Shown here one piece after another: positions 34,784-48,800 of a DNA stretch of 64,000 nucleotides. Location: the NCBI RefSeq assembly GCF_001039355.2, contig NW_019775572.1, positions 174,892 through 238,891 of the forward strand, in the 5' to 3' direction. The DNA comes from Lingula anatina (Eukaryota; Brachiopoda; Lingulata; Lingulida; Lingulidae). Below the pieces are notes generated by a model. That model did no database searches. It saw nothing but the letters and a program-made list of their open reading frames with translations, and was not told where the DNA came from. The position numbers and the translations under genes are program-made. Positions within the stretch are counted from its first letter, which is position 1. Each line of letters opens with the position of its first letter.

Positions 34784-37700
34784 TTAAAACAAAACACAAC
34801 ATTTAGTCACAGGCTTTTTCACCGAGATGCCACCTTTACTCTCAGTTGTCCCTGCATTCAGGACCATTTTGTCTCTTAGTCCATTACTGTTTATATCCAC
34901 TTTCACTTTTTCTTTTGAGCGTCTTTTCACCTGACTGTTGTTCCTGAGGGAGCAGTCATTTGAGCAGATGGACCCATTGTCTTCCTTTAAGCTCCCCTCC
35001 CTGCTCAGACGCTCGTAAATGTCACTGAATTCCCGAGAAATCACATGAATAATCCTGGCGTTAATCTTGTGCCCCTTGTCGACCTCGTCACGACTAGTCC
35101 TTGGGGTACCCGCGTTGGAATCGACCACATACTTACTGCTCCTGCTGGTTAAGCTACTACTGAGGCTGAGGTTAGAGATGTTGGACGCCAGACTAAGGTT
35201 GCTGGACTTTCGTATGTGATGGGCACCATTAGCTGCTGCTTTAACAGGTAAAGACTGGTCGGAGTCGGCCCCAGATTGTTCAGGTATGTTGTCCAAGTTG
35301 TGATTGTTTTTTGTTCCACCTGCAGCCTGTTGCTGCTTCCCAGCCTCACTTACTGAGGGCTTTCCCTGAGCAGCTTGTTTGGGCTGTTCAGGGATGTCTG
35401 TCAGAGTGGCAGGCCCATGCTCAGCTCGTTTGCTTCCACTTTTAGAATTTTTGGAGCCCTTTGAACTACTAGAACTGCCACCACCTTTGTCCTTGCCTCC
35501 TTTCCTGTCAGAATCCCTACGGTCCCTTCTAGGGTTGCCCCCTCCTTTTCCCCCTGGTCCAGATGCACTTCCATGGCCCCCAGGGCCTCCCCCAAACCCC
35601 CCAGGGCCGTCTGTATCACTGGAGGTATCACTGCTGTCCTTCCGGGGAAACCTGTGCTTCAGCTTCTCTTTCCTCTTTTTCGAATCTGGGTCATCTGTGT
35701 CACTGGCGTCAGAGCTACTGCAGCTGGTTCCCCTCTGGCCACTGCCTCGCCTCTTTTTCATTCGGCCCAGTTTGCGCAGCAGCTCTGGCGAGGCCAGCGG
35801 GTGGTGGTGGTGTTGTGTGTTGTAGACACGCGGCCGAGAACTGTCTGACGGCTGAATTAGATCGTCATCCCCATCAGACTCTCCCTCCTCAAATATCTGG
35901 TTGAGGAGCTGCGGGGAACTGCTAACAGACCTCAGTGTGGGCCTGCTGGTGACAGGGCGACGCAGAGCTAGAGCCTTGCGACTGAGACTGGTTTCGCTTC
36001 CGCTCCGGGAATCAGAATCACTGGACACCTCATCCAGAGACTTTGTCATTTTCACTTCATAATTCTTATCAAAGTCCACGTCCATGGGTTCCACCCCACC
36101 CATTGCCAGTTTCTCCGACATTTCCGTCTCTGATTCTTCTTCTCCAGACTCCTCCCGAATCAGGCTAAACTTCCTCCTCTCGCCTGGACCAGCGGTGGAG
36201 GTGAAGGTCAAAGGTGAGGGGGCGTGGGCCGTGATGGGGGACACCAAGGAGTCGACCAGCTGTGCAGACTTAAACATATCGGCCTGGGTCACATGGGACT
36301 CCTGGATCCTGGAATACAGAGAGATACTATTACACACAGAACTGAGCCAATTTCAATAGATCATCTCCGTGAAGAAGACTACTTATAAGAAAGGCTTGAA
36401 TATTACATGTCATTATAGCAATATATTAATATTTGGCCATACACTTTGGAAAAAATAAATGAGAACAAATATTTTTATTAATATATAATTATTATTTATA
36501 TAATTATTAATATCATCCATGTAATACATTAGGTTTTATGGTGAAGTTCTTTTGTGTAAATATACAGATGTCTTTTATTCTAAATTAGAGAAATGCTTAT
36601 TAAAAATCACATCTAATACATCTTATCACAGTATTCCCTCGTGTAACTCATGGCAAGGAAGCATGGTCAATGTGGAAGATGTAACAGAACAATGACAACC
36701 ACCCTAGAGCTGAGCTGGCAATCAATAACAGATCTCATAAGCTGCAGTGGCATGCAATGGAGATTATGATCACGACGTGTGTGTGTGTGTGTTATCAGCA
36801 TTACAAACTGATTGCTATGATCACTCTGCTCCAATACCCATCACATTAAATTGAAATTATTAAATATCAGCTTATGCAAGAAAAAAGTAATAATAATAAT
36901 AATAATAATAATAAAAATAAGGATAATTTTTTGTTCTGATAAAGTTAATTTCAAAAACATTTCCTCAATTATTAATCACTGCATTGTTGCAATAAGACTT
37001 ATTTGCCTTAACAAAAAATACACACATAACAGCCTTCAAGCTATGAACATTTAGGATTGCATAATTCATAGCAGTTGCATGTTTTGCATTTTGATGCATT
37101 TCCCGTGATTGCTCTGCCTGTATGACAAAGTGTAAGTGTAACATGAGAATACTCTAAAATAGACAATAAATAGGTGTCAGACAAATGATCCTGCAATAAG
37201 AAGCATCAGTGTGTACTTGACTGATACTCGTCAGGCAAAGACAGCGATACAAAACACTCAAAGAGCCACATATCCGCCTATAATGCAAAAAAAAGTAACA
37301 ATAAGTTATAAAACATCCAATAATCTCCGTGCTAACACAAATCCTGTGCATTGATGGCGACAGTGCAACAACAATGTAACAAACATTCCCACATTGTATA
37401 TATATCCATCCATTATGAAACAATCATGCCCCAATACTGCTATGCCTACCCTCGTCTCGTTTGTAATAGTGGATCAAACTTAAAGTCACATTCATGGGAG
37501 ATGTTACCAGACATGATTTTAGGTTATAAAAGAAAGGAGGAGAAATGGCTTAGTGGCCTCAAGACCAGATGGTAGTGGCAGTGGGATGGGGGGAGAGAGG
37601 ATGCTAAAAGCAGAAAACTGCAAAGAAAAAATTGGATTGGTGGGTGGGGCAGGTTTGGGGGTGGGAGTGGGGGGGGGTGGTGGTGGGAGTGGGGGGGGGG

Positions 37701-40700
37701 TCATGTCTGTGCTACATATCCACCCCTGTCATGCAGTGAATAAAGACCTGTGCATTACCACATGAGTTGTTTGTCCATAAAATCAGGAAAACACTAAAAC
37801 TAATCGCTATGTACTCAGATGCCCTTCTATTACTAACGAGGATTAAATATATAAAAATCAACATCTCTGTGCCACTCCATGGTTATCAACCAAACACTTG
37901 ACATTTTCAGCGATATGAAAAAAGGGGAAATTTGGCAGCTATGCTTGAAATGATCATTATTTAGATAGCGTGATCAAATTGAAACACAAATGATAAAATA
38001 AGACTCGAATGTAATTTTGGTACAAAAATTACACATACACACTTGCATGCAAAAAGCTAATCCACACAACAAATAAATTTATACAGCTTCCCCCCCCCCC
38101 CCCCCACCCNNNNNNNNNNNNNNNNNNNNNNNNNGCAAAAAACTAAACCCCCCAAAAAAAAAAATTTTAAAACTTCCCCCCCCCCCCCCCCCCACCTTTT
38201 TTTTTTCCAAATCAAAATCTGTACGTGAAAATGCATTAAATGAGATGTCTATGTTGGATGGGTCATATTGGCCATTATATGTCACAAATAGACACTTATG
38301 TAACGACGCATACAAAATAAGAATTTGAAGTAAAAAAAATCCTTTAGTCGGTGACTTTAAAGAATCTGACTCTCTGGTTATATGAACCAATAAATCAGCC
38401 AAGAAGCAATTTAGATTCCTCGTGCACAATTAAGACTACCATGCAAAGGATATAATGGGAAATCCTTGTATGCAAAATCTTCACACGCTATTATGAAGTT
38501 TGGACGTCATACACGCGTCACTAGAAGGGTTTCTATAAAGATCTGCGCTATACAGAGAGCAAAGCTACCACCTTCTAATATGACAACAATACAAATCATT
38601 ATTTAGCGTCATTTATGGATTGCTGCAAGTTTTGTTGAAAACCGATGATGCTGCTGAATCATCAATACCAGCTGCAGCTGTCAAGCTAGTGCAGTGGGAG
38701 ATAAATACAAAGAAAAAAAGGAGAAAATGACAAAAAAAGAGAGAAAAGAAAAAGAAAAACGGTGCAGAAAATCAGTTTTATATTCAAAACATGCTGGCAA
38801 TGGACTGAATTAACACACAGTTAACCATCCATTAAAAAAATGTGGTTTATTTCATTTGTTCATGGAATTTTGATTGAAAAAATGAGGTGCCCAACAAATT
38901 TTATCTGGATCTGGTTAAGTGGCACCACTAATTTCTGAAACAAGTTTTGACAATACCTCTGAAATTGCCAGAAGGTAATGCAGTAAGGTGAAACTATCTT
39001 TACTGTAACTGCATAATAGTACACGTTTTAGCCCAAAACTTTTTAAAAGGTATTTCTCTTTTTCTCCTGAATATAAAGTGGAGGCACTGTGTGGAAAAAC
39101 AGTTCAAGAAACAAGCAGGGGGCACAGTTTTTACCCGTTGCACCCTTCTGGCGAATCAGCCTCAAGGCCTCGAAGCGGAAACCTTCCCCTGGACGTCTTG
39201 GTTTTTATTCTACGATGGCAGCAGCGGGGATAAAAAATGGGATCAAAATTAGCTTTACTAATCCTTGCACATATAGCAGTCTATTCAGAAGCTTTCCCCT
39301 TTGTTTTTTTTCCCTTCCACTCGCCATCACATGAGTTACTGTGGTTATATAATTCATTTTGGCCTTGTCACAGTGAAACCCCATCTTGACTTAACATGAG
39401 GACAACATGATGTCAATTTTGCATTAACTGAATATTAACGAAGCCTGTAACCAATGCCAATATTTCTATATTTCTGTCACCATTGCTCTCACATAGATAA
39501 CATACAAATGTCTTTCTCTCAAGTCGTCAAAAATAAAAATACAGTAAGAAAAATTGCAAGCAGGTTTTCTGGATCAAAAAGGGGATTGCCACAGCAACTC
39601 TTGTGATGATTTAAAAATATGTCTGCTGAAATGCCATCCTTTCGACATGTGAATGGCTCAATAGCTTTTTTTGAACTGTTCACATGCCATGTCACGGCAC
39701 CCACCCTCATTTCCTCGATGTTAGTCAACTCTCTCGGCTGAAAATTAATAATGGAGATAATATTTTCTCAGAAAGCAGGATAATATGGCACAATATGCGT
39801 ATGTTTATTACATTACTTATGATCTTCTTTGCGCCTTTCTATGCTTCTTTGAGATTATTTACATAAACAGCAAATAGAAACATTAGTCAAGTCACTTCTG
39901 TCTTCATGACAAGATGAGAGAAACAGACGTAAACTTTGGCAGCACCAGAAAATGGTGGATTGTTTTTAAATAATAGTATTAAAAAATATAATTAAATAAA
40001 GAAAAACTCAACACATCTCATTTAAACAATGACACTGAAATGAGAAGGGTGAGGAATGCCATGCAGGTCAAGCTCTTTTATTTCACCTTTAACACTATTC
40101 TGAAAATGAATTTATCTGAATAATCTGTCTAAAAACAGAAAAAAAAAGTCAATATCATGTGGAGATGAGATCTACACTGAGACTCCTGACACAAAATTGA
40201 TATCGACTCCACTTCTACGACTGGGAATATTACTGACATCACAGCGGACAGGCGTGACGCAAGAAGACAAGATCCGCGGGGACAGAAAACTTAATGAGGG
40301 TTGAACTAGCCGGGAATTGCTGCTCTTTTTAATTAGTGTCTATTTCAACAAGTGATTCACAGCAATCCAATACTGTTTACCAGGCATGATTGCTTTCAGA
40401 TTCTGCAGCAAAATCTTAGATTCTGAAATTCCCACTGCATACGTAAAAATGTCATCATCCCATTTCACAAAATTATATCAAGCACTTCTTTAAGGCTGCA
40501 GGCTTATAAGACTTGAAACAATTTGTTTTAGGCAATAATTCCCTATCTACTTTAAGAGAGTATACTAATCATGTCTGCCGATCTGCCTTAATGTGGTGAT
40601 CGATAGCTGGGATCAATAAAATAAGACTAACAACAATCTGGGCTGATCCACTGCTGGATTCATATTCTGCCAGCACCAGCAAGGGCAATGTCTTACCCAC

Positions 40701-41771
40701 AGGTAATGTGCCTTCAGTGCCTGTTTCCTTTTGCTGAATGCAATCAGATAAACAGACTAACACCCATCCTCTTGTTTCCAACGTACTCGTTTAATCGTGC
40801 TTTTGTGTATTCTACTCAACGGCAGGAGGAGGCCTGTTAATCTGACTGCATTCAGCGAGAGTCCTCAAAGAGTGGGATCACTCAACGTAGAACCATAGTT
40901 TCATTGGGAAAGGGCCCTAAGCTGTAGTAGTAAGTACCAACCATTTTCACACAACATACGTCACTGAAGCAAAAGACAAAAGTTATCTTAACCGAAAATG
41001 TGGTTTGAAGGATTTTGATAAATTTCCATTGACACAGCTAAAACCTTACAAACAAAATTACACCATTTCAATGCTTTTTAACATCTTAAAGACTTCATTT
41101 TTTTCCCCAATCATTGAGCCAAAAGGCATAGCAAAAGCTGAAATGATCTGGTATTATCAGTGAAATAGCAATACATGTACACACACAGTGACACCAGAAC
41201 TCTGTCAAGTTTTTTTTACATCCAATGATGACAAAAGATCTTATTACATCCATACAAACTACGTTGAGCTTTACAATTCTATAAAGACTACATCATCATT
41301 CAAATCTTCTTTTCATTCAATTGTTAAGCAAAACAAACAACCAAAATGGATAGAAAGCTTGGGAAGACTACCTACACTGCAGGCAAATAAGAAAAGAGAG
41401 AAAGTAGAAAAAGTGTTTCATTACTTAATGGCATTTCTAAGAAATTAAAGCTACAGGTACCCAGTTTTTTCCCTTGGCAATCTACAGAAATGCCCAAAAT
41501 CATCAACCCAATTGTTTTACCCCCATTAAAAATATTACAATAATATATCATAAATGCATGAAGGAATATGGCTTCAAATGCTACATAAAATGTAATTAGT
41601 TATAATTCATATCAATAGAAATCAATAGAGTTTATCAGCAAAAAGGTCATATAGGCAAGAGTTGTGGCTTAACAGAATTGATTTTTGTATTTCCCTGAAG
41701 TTCTTATGTAGAAGCAGCTGAGGTTATAAACTGACGCCTGCTGCTGTACAGAAAATAAACAATCAAATTGG

Positions 41772-41806
<35 letters not shown>

Positions 41807-42850
41807 AAGAGAGAAACAGAGACTGTAAACTTTAAGACAATACTAAGAAGCAGACAAAATCCAAAGGATAACAGATTTACCCCTTCCTAATAATGAGCTA
41901 AAACAGACACAGCGTATCTGAAATAAATTTACCTGAAGTACTGGTGAGGTTAAAATGGCACTCGTTATGTCAGACCTACAGCATGTAATGTATTGAATGT
42001 TACAAGTAACACAGACAAAGTTGTATCTAAAAGCACCAAAAATAGATCCCAAGGTATGTGACGGTATGCCAACTATGCATATCCTGAGCTCTTTACATTT
42101 TTTTCTCTATGGAGATCAAAATGCCAGCAGGGAATGGGTTATCTTCTCTGACGTGAAACCATACAAAGGTATGTTGTCAAGCCATTTCATTGGAATGGTT
42201 TCCTATATAGGAAAGCAGCTGTTTAGTAGTGAATGAAACTTTCTGGGATCACAGGGACCTTACAGGTTTTAGCCAAAACATGCAGTTAAATTCAACTGCA
42301 CTGACAGTTAATTTTTCAGATGAAATTCTATTCCAAAAATTTGCATTGACAATATTTGCCCTTAAGTGGCCAATGCTTAATTATTTGCCAAATTACTTAT
42401 GCCATTTAGCATACTCTTTTTTTTTTTTAAATAAATTTTAATGTTCAATTCATCTTGTGGGTTTTAGTCTCATTTCTCACTTGTCAATAATGAAACTGGT
42501 TTGTAATAATAATAGCCCAAAAGAAATTGAAAACTTCGAAATATCGCTGAAGTTCCCTCTCTTCTAATTTGTTTCAAAACAGTTCTCTTCCATTATAGGG
42601 AGTAATGTGTCTTCCCAATCAAGTCTACCTTTGATGAAATGAGTTGCTGTTGATATACTTCAGAGGTTTTTCCCCCTCAAAAATCCTCCCAAGACACAAA
42701 GAGGCAGAATATGAGAGGAGAAGCAGCACAAATTTCCTCCATTTGACATTTAACTTGAGAACACTCCGTCAACACCACATAACAGCAGGGCCCAGAGTAA
42801 AATGGTCGCTTTTTTTTTCTCGTAATAATTGCTATCTCTCCCAAAATACG

Positions 42851-42882
<32 letters not shown>

Positions 42883-45800
42883 GCAAATACCACGAATAAT
42901 TTTCCTTTTAACTTGATGCCAGTGCACTTAACTCAGCACATCATCACGAAGGCAGAAACTTGATCTATTAAAAGTGCACCATCGAGGAAATAAAATGCAG
43001 TTGGTCCAGTCTGTATGAATAACTATCCTAAGCAGTGCCCTTCTCACCTCTATGGAAATAATCAATAATGTAGGAAAATGTGGATGAGTACAGCCGTACC
43101 TCATATATCACCAGGTCTCTAAAATACTATGATTTTTTAAATCTAATTTGTTCTTTAACTAAACATGCAAAAATGGAAAAAGGTCATGTATGAAATCTAC
43201 AGGACAAACACCTGGAAAGGAAAAAAGATATAAGGACCAAAACATAATTTAGGTCATATTAATAAACACAGGCACCCCTGCAGCCAGGAGCCACCACATC
43301 AATACCAACTATTGTTGGTAAACCCACCTTGGAGAGAGTGCAAGAGGCTCCAGATTAAGCTGGCCTGGCCCTGCGGATGCTACTCTACGGAGAACGTGCT
43401 GCGGAGCCTGGGGAGGTCCGTTGTCAGATATAGCAGTGGCCATCATTGTGAGCTGGCGTTTTAGTCTGCGCTCAGCTAGGAGGTAATATGTGGCTGTTAT
43501 GTGATCGTACTGGTCCTTCTCCAGAGAACTGAAATGAAAAAATTATATACTTTATGTGATATTTAAATATTTTCAAAGTAAAGCAGTGCATATGCATATG
43601 TGTGTGTGTGTGTGCGCATGCATGTCAATAAAAAAATACATCTTTACATGTATATGAGTGATATACAGTGGCAGAAGTTTGAATGTCTTAAAAGCTGGAA
43701 AAGTCACACTCCTAAGAGTTCAGCCATTTATATAATCATTTTGTTAAATCTATAATATGTGGGGAAGGGGAGGGGGGGGAGTTAATGCTGTCTGTACGCT
43801 ATTGGAAAATAATAAAAATGGCGATCCAAATTGCTGGCAAAGGTTATCATTTTTAGCTTTTAATCTTGTTCCCTGAAGGGGGGTCTGGAAAAAGTCTATG
43901 CTTTGTAGACTTGTGAATATGATGATAAAAATAGATGACCCCTTGGGAGAATGTACAAGGTATGTATTAGTCTCCTGTAGAGAGGAACAAAGACAATCAC
44001 AGTATGCCATCAAGTTATATACACATTAAAAAACCTTATCAAAGAAATAAACTGAACTAATCTGACATATAAAACATGATCATGCTCTATACAGTAACTC
44101 AGACTATGGTACACAATATTTTCCTGAAAGATAAGTGTATATCTCGATCACACTGAATAGAGTAGCTCTGATAATGGTACATAATATTTTCCAGAAAGAT
44201 TAAGTGTAAATCAAAACATGTTATAAATCAAATGCTAGAACTATCATTTAGAAACTAACCAACTTGATGTATACATATCATATGTCATTACTCAGTGTAA
44301 ATGTTGGGAAAGGTTTTCTTTTCAACTGGTCTCAGTCTCGTCAAGTGGGTTTCTTTTCCCAATCAAAATTTTTAAAGGTCTTCTTCAAGTCTTCAAACCG
44401 TAAAAAAAGCTCCACAATCTACATTTTTTTAAAAATATTTTTCAATTTTTTTTTCTGGGGCTCAGTGTGGCATCACAACACCAAATAAAAGTACCAACAC
44501 ATTAATCACGTCCTTTAATTTCCATCACGATGGTATCTCTCTTTGTACAGGGACTACAGCTATCACACTCACTAGGTCTCTCTTGGCCAAGGGAATACAG
44601 CTTTGCTCTCTCTACTCACACACATGCTATCAGTTTACACAATACAGGAACTGGCAAGCTTCTCAATGATTACCCACTTGAGATGCCTGGGTTTGGGTTA
44701 CCAATAAAGAGAGATTTATTCGTTTTTCGTGTGTGCATTTTTTTTTTTCATTAAGAAAATGGATCAATCATCTTTAGTTTGCTGTCTGCAATAATAATTC
44801 ACTGTCTTTTAAACAAAAAGTACACTACAAAGTCTGATGGCATGACCCTATGTTTGGCTTTGTTTGCATTTTCATATTTTCTCGAAAGTAAGATTGACTT
44901 CCTTGTGTGTGGGTGTACAATGCAAATCAATCAATGCAGGTTGGGTCAATAAATGCACTTTCAAGAATGAGACATTTTTCAAGGCACATCAGCCTTTATC
45001 AGTTGTCTACATGAAAAATGAATTAAGGTCGAATTGGCTGCCAGAAATCCAAAATGTTGACCCAAAAATCAAGACTGTTCGATTGGGATGAAGGCCATAT
45101 CACATCATTGTGATGAGGGAGCGAATTCAACATTTGTCAACAAGCAAGTGTTAATGCATTTCTCTTTTTGGCCAGTGCTCTGGTTCAGTCTTATTCCTTC
45201 TCTTGGCTCTAGCATAATCAATTTTAGCCAAATGATGCTCATTTTCGAATTAAGATAAGGAAAAATAGTAATATCTTTCTTTTTTAAAGCCAATACTATC
45301 ACTGACTAGTTCTAAATTTTGAGCTGGCTAAAAGAAATCCAGTTAAGCATCAAGCTTTGTATGCCCAACTTGATAAAACTCGCTGCATCTTGTGCTTATT
45401 TGAACTCAGACCTTGTTGGTGAATGAGCACATCTGTAATGTATAACAAATTACTTTGTCATGTGGTGATGTAGTGCTTTCTATTGTCTCCTGTGTAATGA
45501 TTGAAAAAAAAAAGATCATATTATTACCAGAGAAACTCATCTCACAAGAAAACATGTTTAGAATTGATTTACTTTCCCCCATCTTTACAACAGTTAGGAG
45601 CCGTTGTAAAGGAATTAAACATAATTTATCTGCATTGCACTTCTCTTACAATTAGACAAGCAAACATGGTATTCGTTAACAGCATCAAACCTCAAGATCT
45701 CCTCCTTGCTGGCGATATTTCCTTCCACCATTTTGGCAATGATGTACTCATTGTCTTCATCAGATATCATTTCCCGTGAGACAAGCGGCACATTAAGCGT

Positions 45801-48800
45801 GGGTGTGGGGTCCCCCTTGGTCAGCCAGGAGTGGTTCGAAATCTCCTCCAAGTTAGCTCTTTCCTCCGGCTCCCTTCTCAACATGCGGGATATTAAGCTG
45901 GAAAATTAAGCAATAAAAAATATCTGTTAGAATATAAAAAGATATGAAGTGGAAAAATGAAAGTAATGAAATAAAACAAAATATGTTCTAATTAGGTATA
46001 CTATCCACATATTAAAATATCCCGAATTCATAAATTATTTAAATGACACAAGGTATAAAACATTGAATCCAAGTGCAAGGATGGGAGGAGCAAGGATTTG
46101 TGAGTAAGATAAAATTGCTCAAAAGAATTTTTTTGGGGAGGGGGGGGGGGGAGATTTCAAATTAAAAGGGAAATCCTAGATAGGATACCCTGGAACATCT
46201 CATGTCACCAGATGATCAGTTTTTGTTTTTTGCATTATCTTCCCACATGAAACCTTTCAAGGAACCTTTCAGTCTGATTGCCTCAGTTAGCTTCCCATCT
46301 TGCTGCTCTTTCTGTCTATATAGGCCTTCTGTTTGCAATACAACCTTGTTTCCATCCTGATTGAAAAATTATTGCCGCTATCTAGAAAATCGCTTCTCCC
46401 TGTTTACAAAGAACACTGTTATATGAGTGACTTTAACAAATAAATGGATAACAAGAAAGAACCTTTCTTGATATTTATAACATTTCCCAAGGGAAGGTGC
46501 ATAAGATTAACAAGCATTGGAAATGACAAATAAATCTGGATAATAATCATGGATGGCAAAGTCAGCCTTATACCAGGTCTGGCAAAAACTGATGAAATAG
46601 TATATAAATATTATGTAATACGCCTTAATCAATGATGTTTTAAAATAACCCAATATGGGGAATTATATGGTATAATCAACTGAACAAATTGATTCGGTAG
46701 ATATTCTATCAGCAAAAAAAGCAGAATTATAGGTAATTCATCCCTCTAGTCCTCTATTCAAACACCAATTTTCTCCAAATGTCAGTTCTGATTACTTTCA
46801 TTTTCCATCAACTCTCTTTCTCTCTCATAAGATAACCATGGTAATTTTAAGCAAAATTTTGTTGTTGGAGTTTTAATGAAAGATTTTAGAGACCTGAATC
46901 AGCAGAAGTTTTATAAAGAATCTGAACAAAGCTTCACAGGTCAAATGTTGTCCACCTTCTCCAGATATGCCACTATTAATCACACTGTCTATATATATAT
47001 ATAAAAGTACAGTCCTGAACAAGTGTACTATTGTCTCCACATACCATGGCCCTGAGGAGCCACGCACGTTTGTCTTTTTTAAGTTTTTGCTTAAAGGTAA
47101 TCACTACATCGTTGCTAAACAAAACTGGGAAGCTTATGAGACAACTAAAGTTGTGCTTCTCGGCCTTTGACCTTGTTCTGAGGAAGTAGTGTTTGTGTGT
47201 GTGTGTTCATTTTTCATGTTTAGATACATCTCTATTCTCAGACCGGAATTTCCCAAAATAGAGGGTGCATTCCTGACTTCTGCCGACATCTGTTTTGTGT
47301 ACAGCTGGGAGACCCGAGTTTGCCTCTACAGACAACACCTTGCACTTGTGGAAAGTTCATCAGGCCTGCTTCACAGGTCTCCAGAAACTGATAAGACTAG
47401 CAGAAACTGCTATCCTGAAATCACACCTCCACAGCTATGCTTCAGGGGTCTCCAAAGACTGATAAGAATAACGAAATCTGGAATCTCTTTTCACAATAGC
47501 CCAGTCACGCGTCACTGGACTCAAGAAAGTTGATAAGAATATGGAGTCTGCAACTCTTTTAACTAAAAATGTTTTTAGAGAAGGACTCGAGAAAGTTGAT
47601 AAGAATATGGAATCTGCAACTCTTTTAACTACATATGTTTTTAGACTACAAGAAGATAGCTTGCTTGGAAATAACCTCATGTCAATTAAAGTCGACACAA
47701 CTGTCAACTACCTACAGAATCAGCTAATAATAGCTGTTACTTGTGACTTTTCTCAGAGGATGAAAATGTTGCCATATCAGGTCTCATCATACTGACACTG
47801 TCAATATCTAGAGTTTGAACAGACTGCAAAAATGCCCTAAGAACTTTGTTATGGAGGCTCGGGTTAAGGTGCACCTGGAATACCCCTGCCTCGGCCATAT
47901 GATCACACCTGTACCTGGAAACCATCTCCACCTAGAGTACACAGATGGCTTGTAGAAATGATTTAATACTAACCTCCCTATACAGGTTCTTAAATCATCA
48001 ACAGCAACACCAGCTGGTTCAGTAAATGTTAAAATCTGTAAAGTGAATTTTTAATAAGAATCATCCAAGACAGTGCACTGTCTGTGATGTAAAATCGAAG
48101 GAGAGTTCATGGGATTTGGGGGAAAGTGGGGGCAGAAATAATGGCAAACACAAAAATTCTCCCCAAATCTTCTTGTGTCTTTCTACGTCACACGGGTGCC
48201 TTGTTTTGAGCTATCTCAAGGAATTCCACAAGTATAAAAGTTAGTAAATTACAGTCTTTGTCAAGTGTTAAAGAGTAGTAGTAGTAGTACACAGACACGT
48301 AGGATCCTCTTTTCTCACAGTCAGAAGTGCTTCATTTTGAAACCAACTTCATCATGCCAGCTTGAAAGAAACCTCAGACTTCTCTAATAACTATACAGTC
48401 AACTGGACCCTGGCAATAAAGAGTGCCTGACATTGTCTTCAAGGTGACTATTCAGACAACCTTTCATAAGTACATCAGGCTTATTTAAATATATTCAAAA
48501 CTAGGTTTCTTCTGGCATCTACATCTATTTCCTTTATTTCCCCTTACTAAAAAGTCTGGTTTCCTGGCACTGGACTGGCCTTTTCAAGTCAACTGTTACA
48601 TTGATAAGGCCTGTTTCAACCCTTTCTCTTCATTAGGGCAACTTGGGTTTCTGTGTCAGCTGTTCATAATATAGCAGCAATAATGTCATAACCCCTGATA
48701 TAATGACAACTTAATTTTACAATATTTCCAAATTCAAAAACAATTTTCCAAGCAGCGAAACATCCTCAAGGGATGACATGTGCAGTTTCATTTTATTTTA

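Larger units (their letters stand above)
36309..43327 (-). other. SNRK intron 4
   Basis: Seven-kilobase intron with no gene recognised inside. Contents: an AAT microsatellite (about 36887-36914), G-rich runs near 37660-37700, the assembly gap (38110-38134), family A foldback copy 3 (40725-40902), a GA microsatellite (41775-41803) and a long poly-A (about 42850-42878). Confidence 0.6.

Noticed and set aside
35379-35825. 148-residue Pro/Leu-rich plus-strand frame
   Set aside because: Shadow of the Gly/Ser-rich coding sequence of the SNRK last exon.
39115-39235. Locally GC-rich block in SNRK intron 4, looked like an exon
   Set aside because: No phase-consistent splice sites or recognisable product on either strand.
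47155-47200. GCTTCTCGGCCTTTG resembles the 5' end of U2 snRNA
   Set aside because: Only about 14 bases match and the sequence after it does not continue as U2. No snRNA gene or clear pseudogene can be supported.
47189-47533. 114-residue plus-strand open frame in SNRK intron 2
   Set aside because: No domain or family resemblance; it overlaps a degenerate repeat. Treated as chance.
47960-48032. Exon-like minus-strand stretch with an acceptor that could read [16 protein letters not shown]
   Set aside because: SNRK exons 2 and 3 join directly in phase and give the same length as the human kinase at that point, so an extra exon here is not needed. No recognisable domain.
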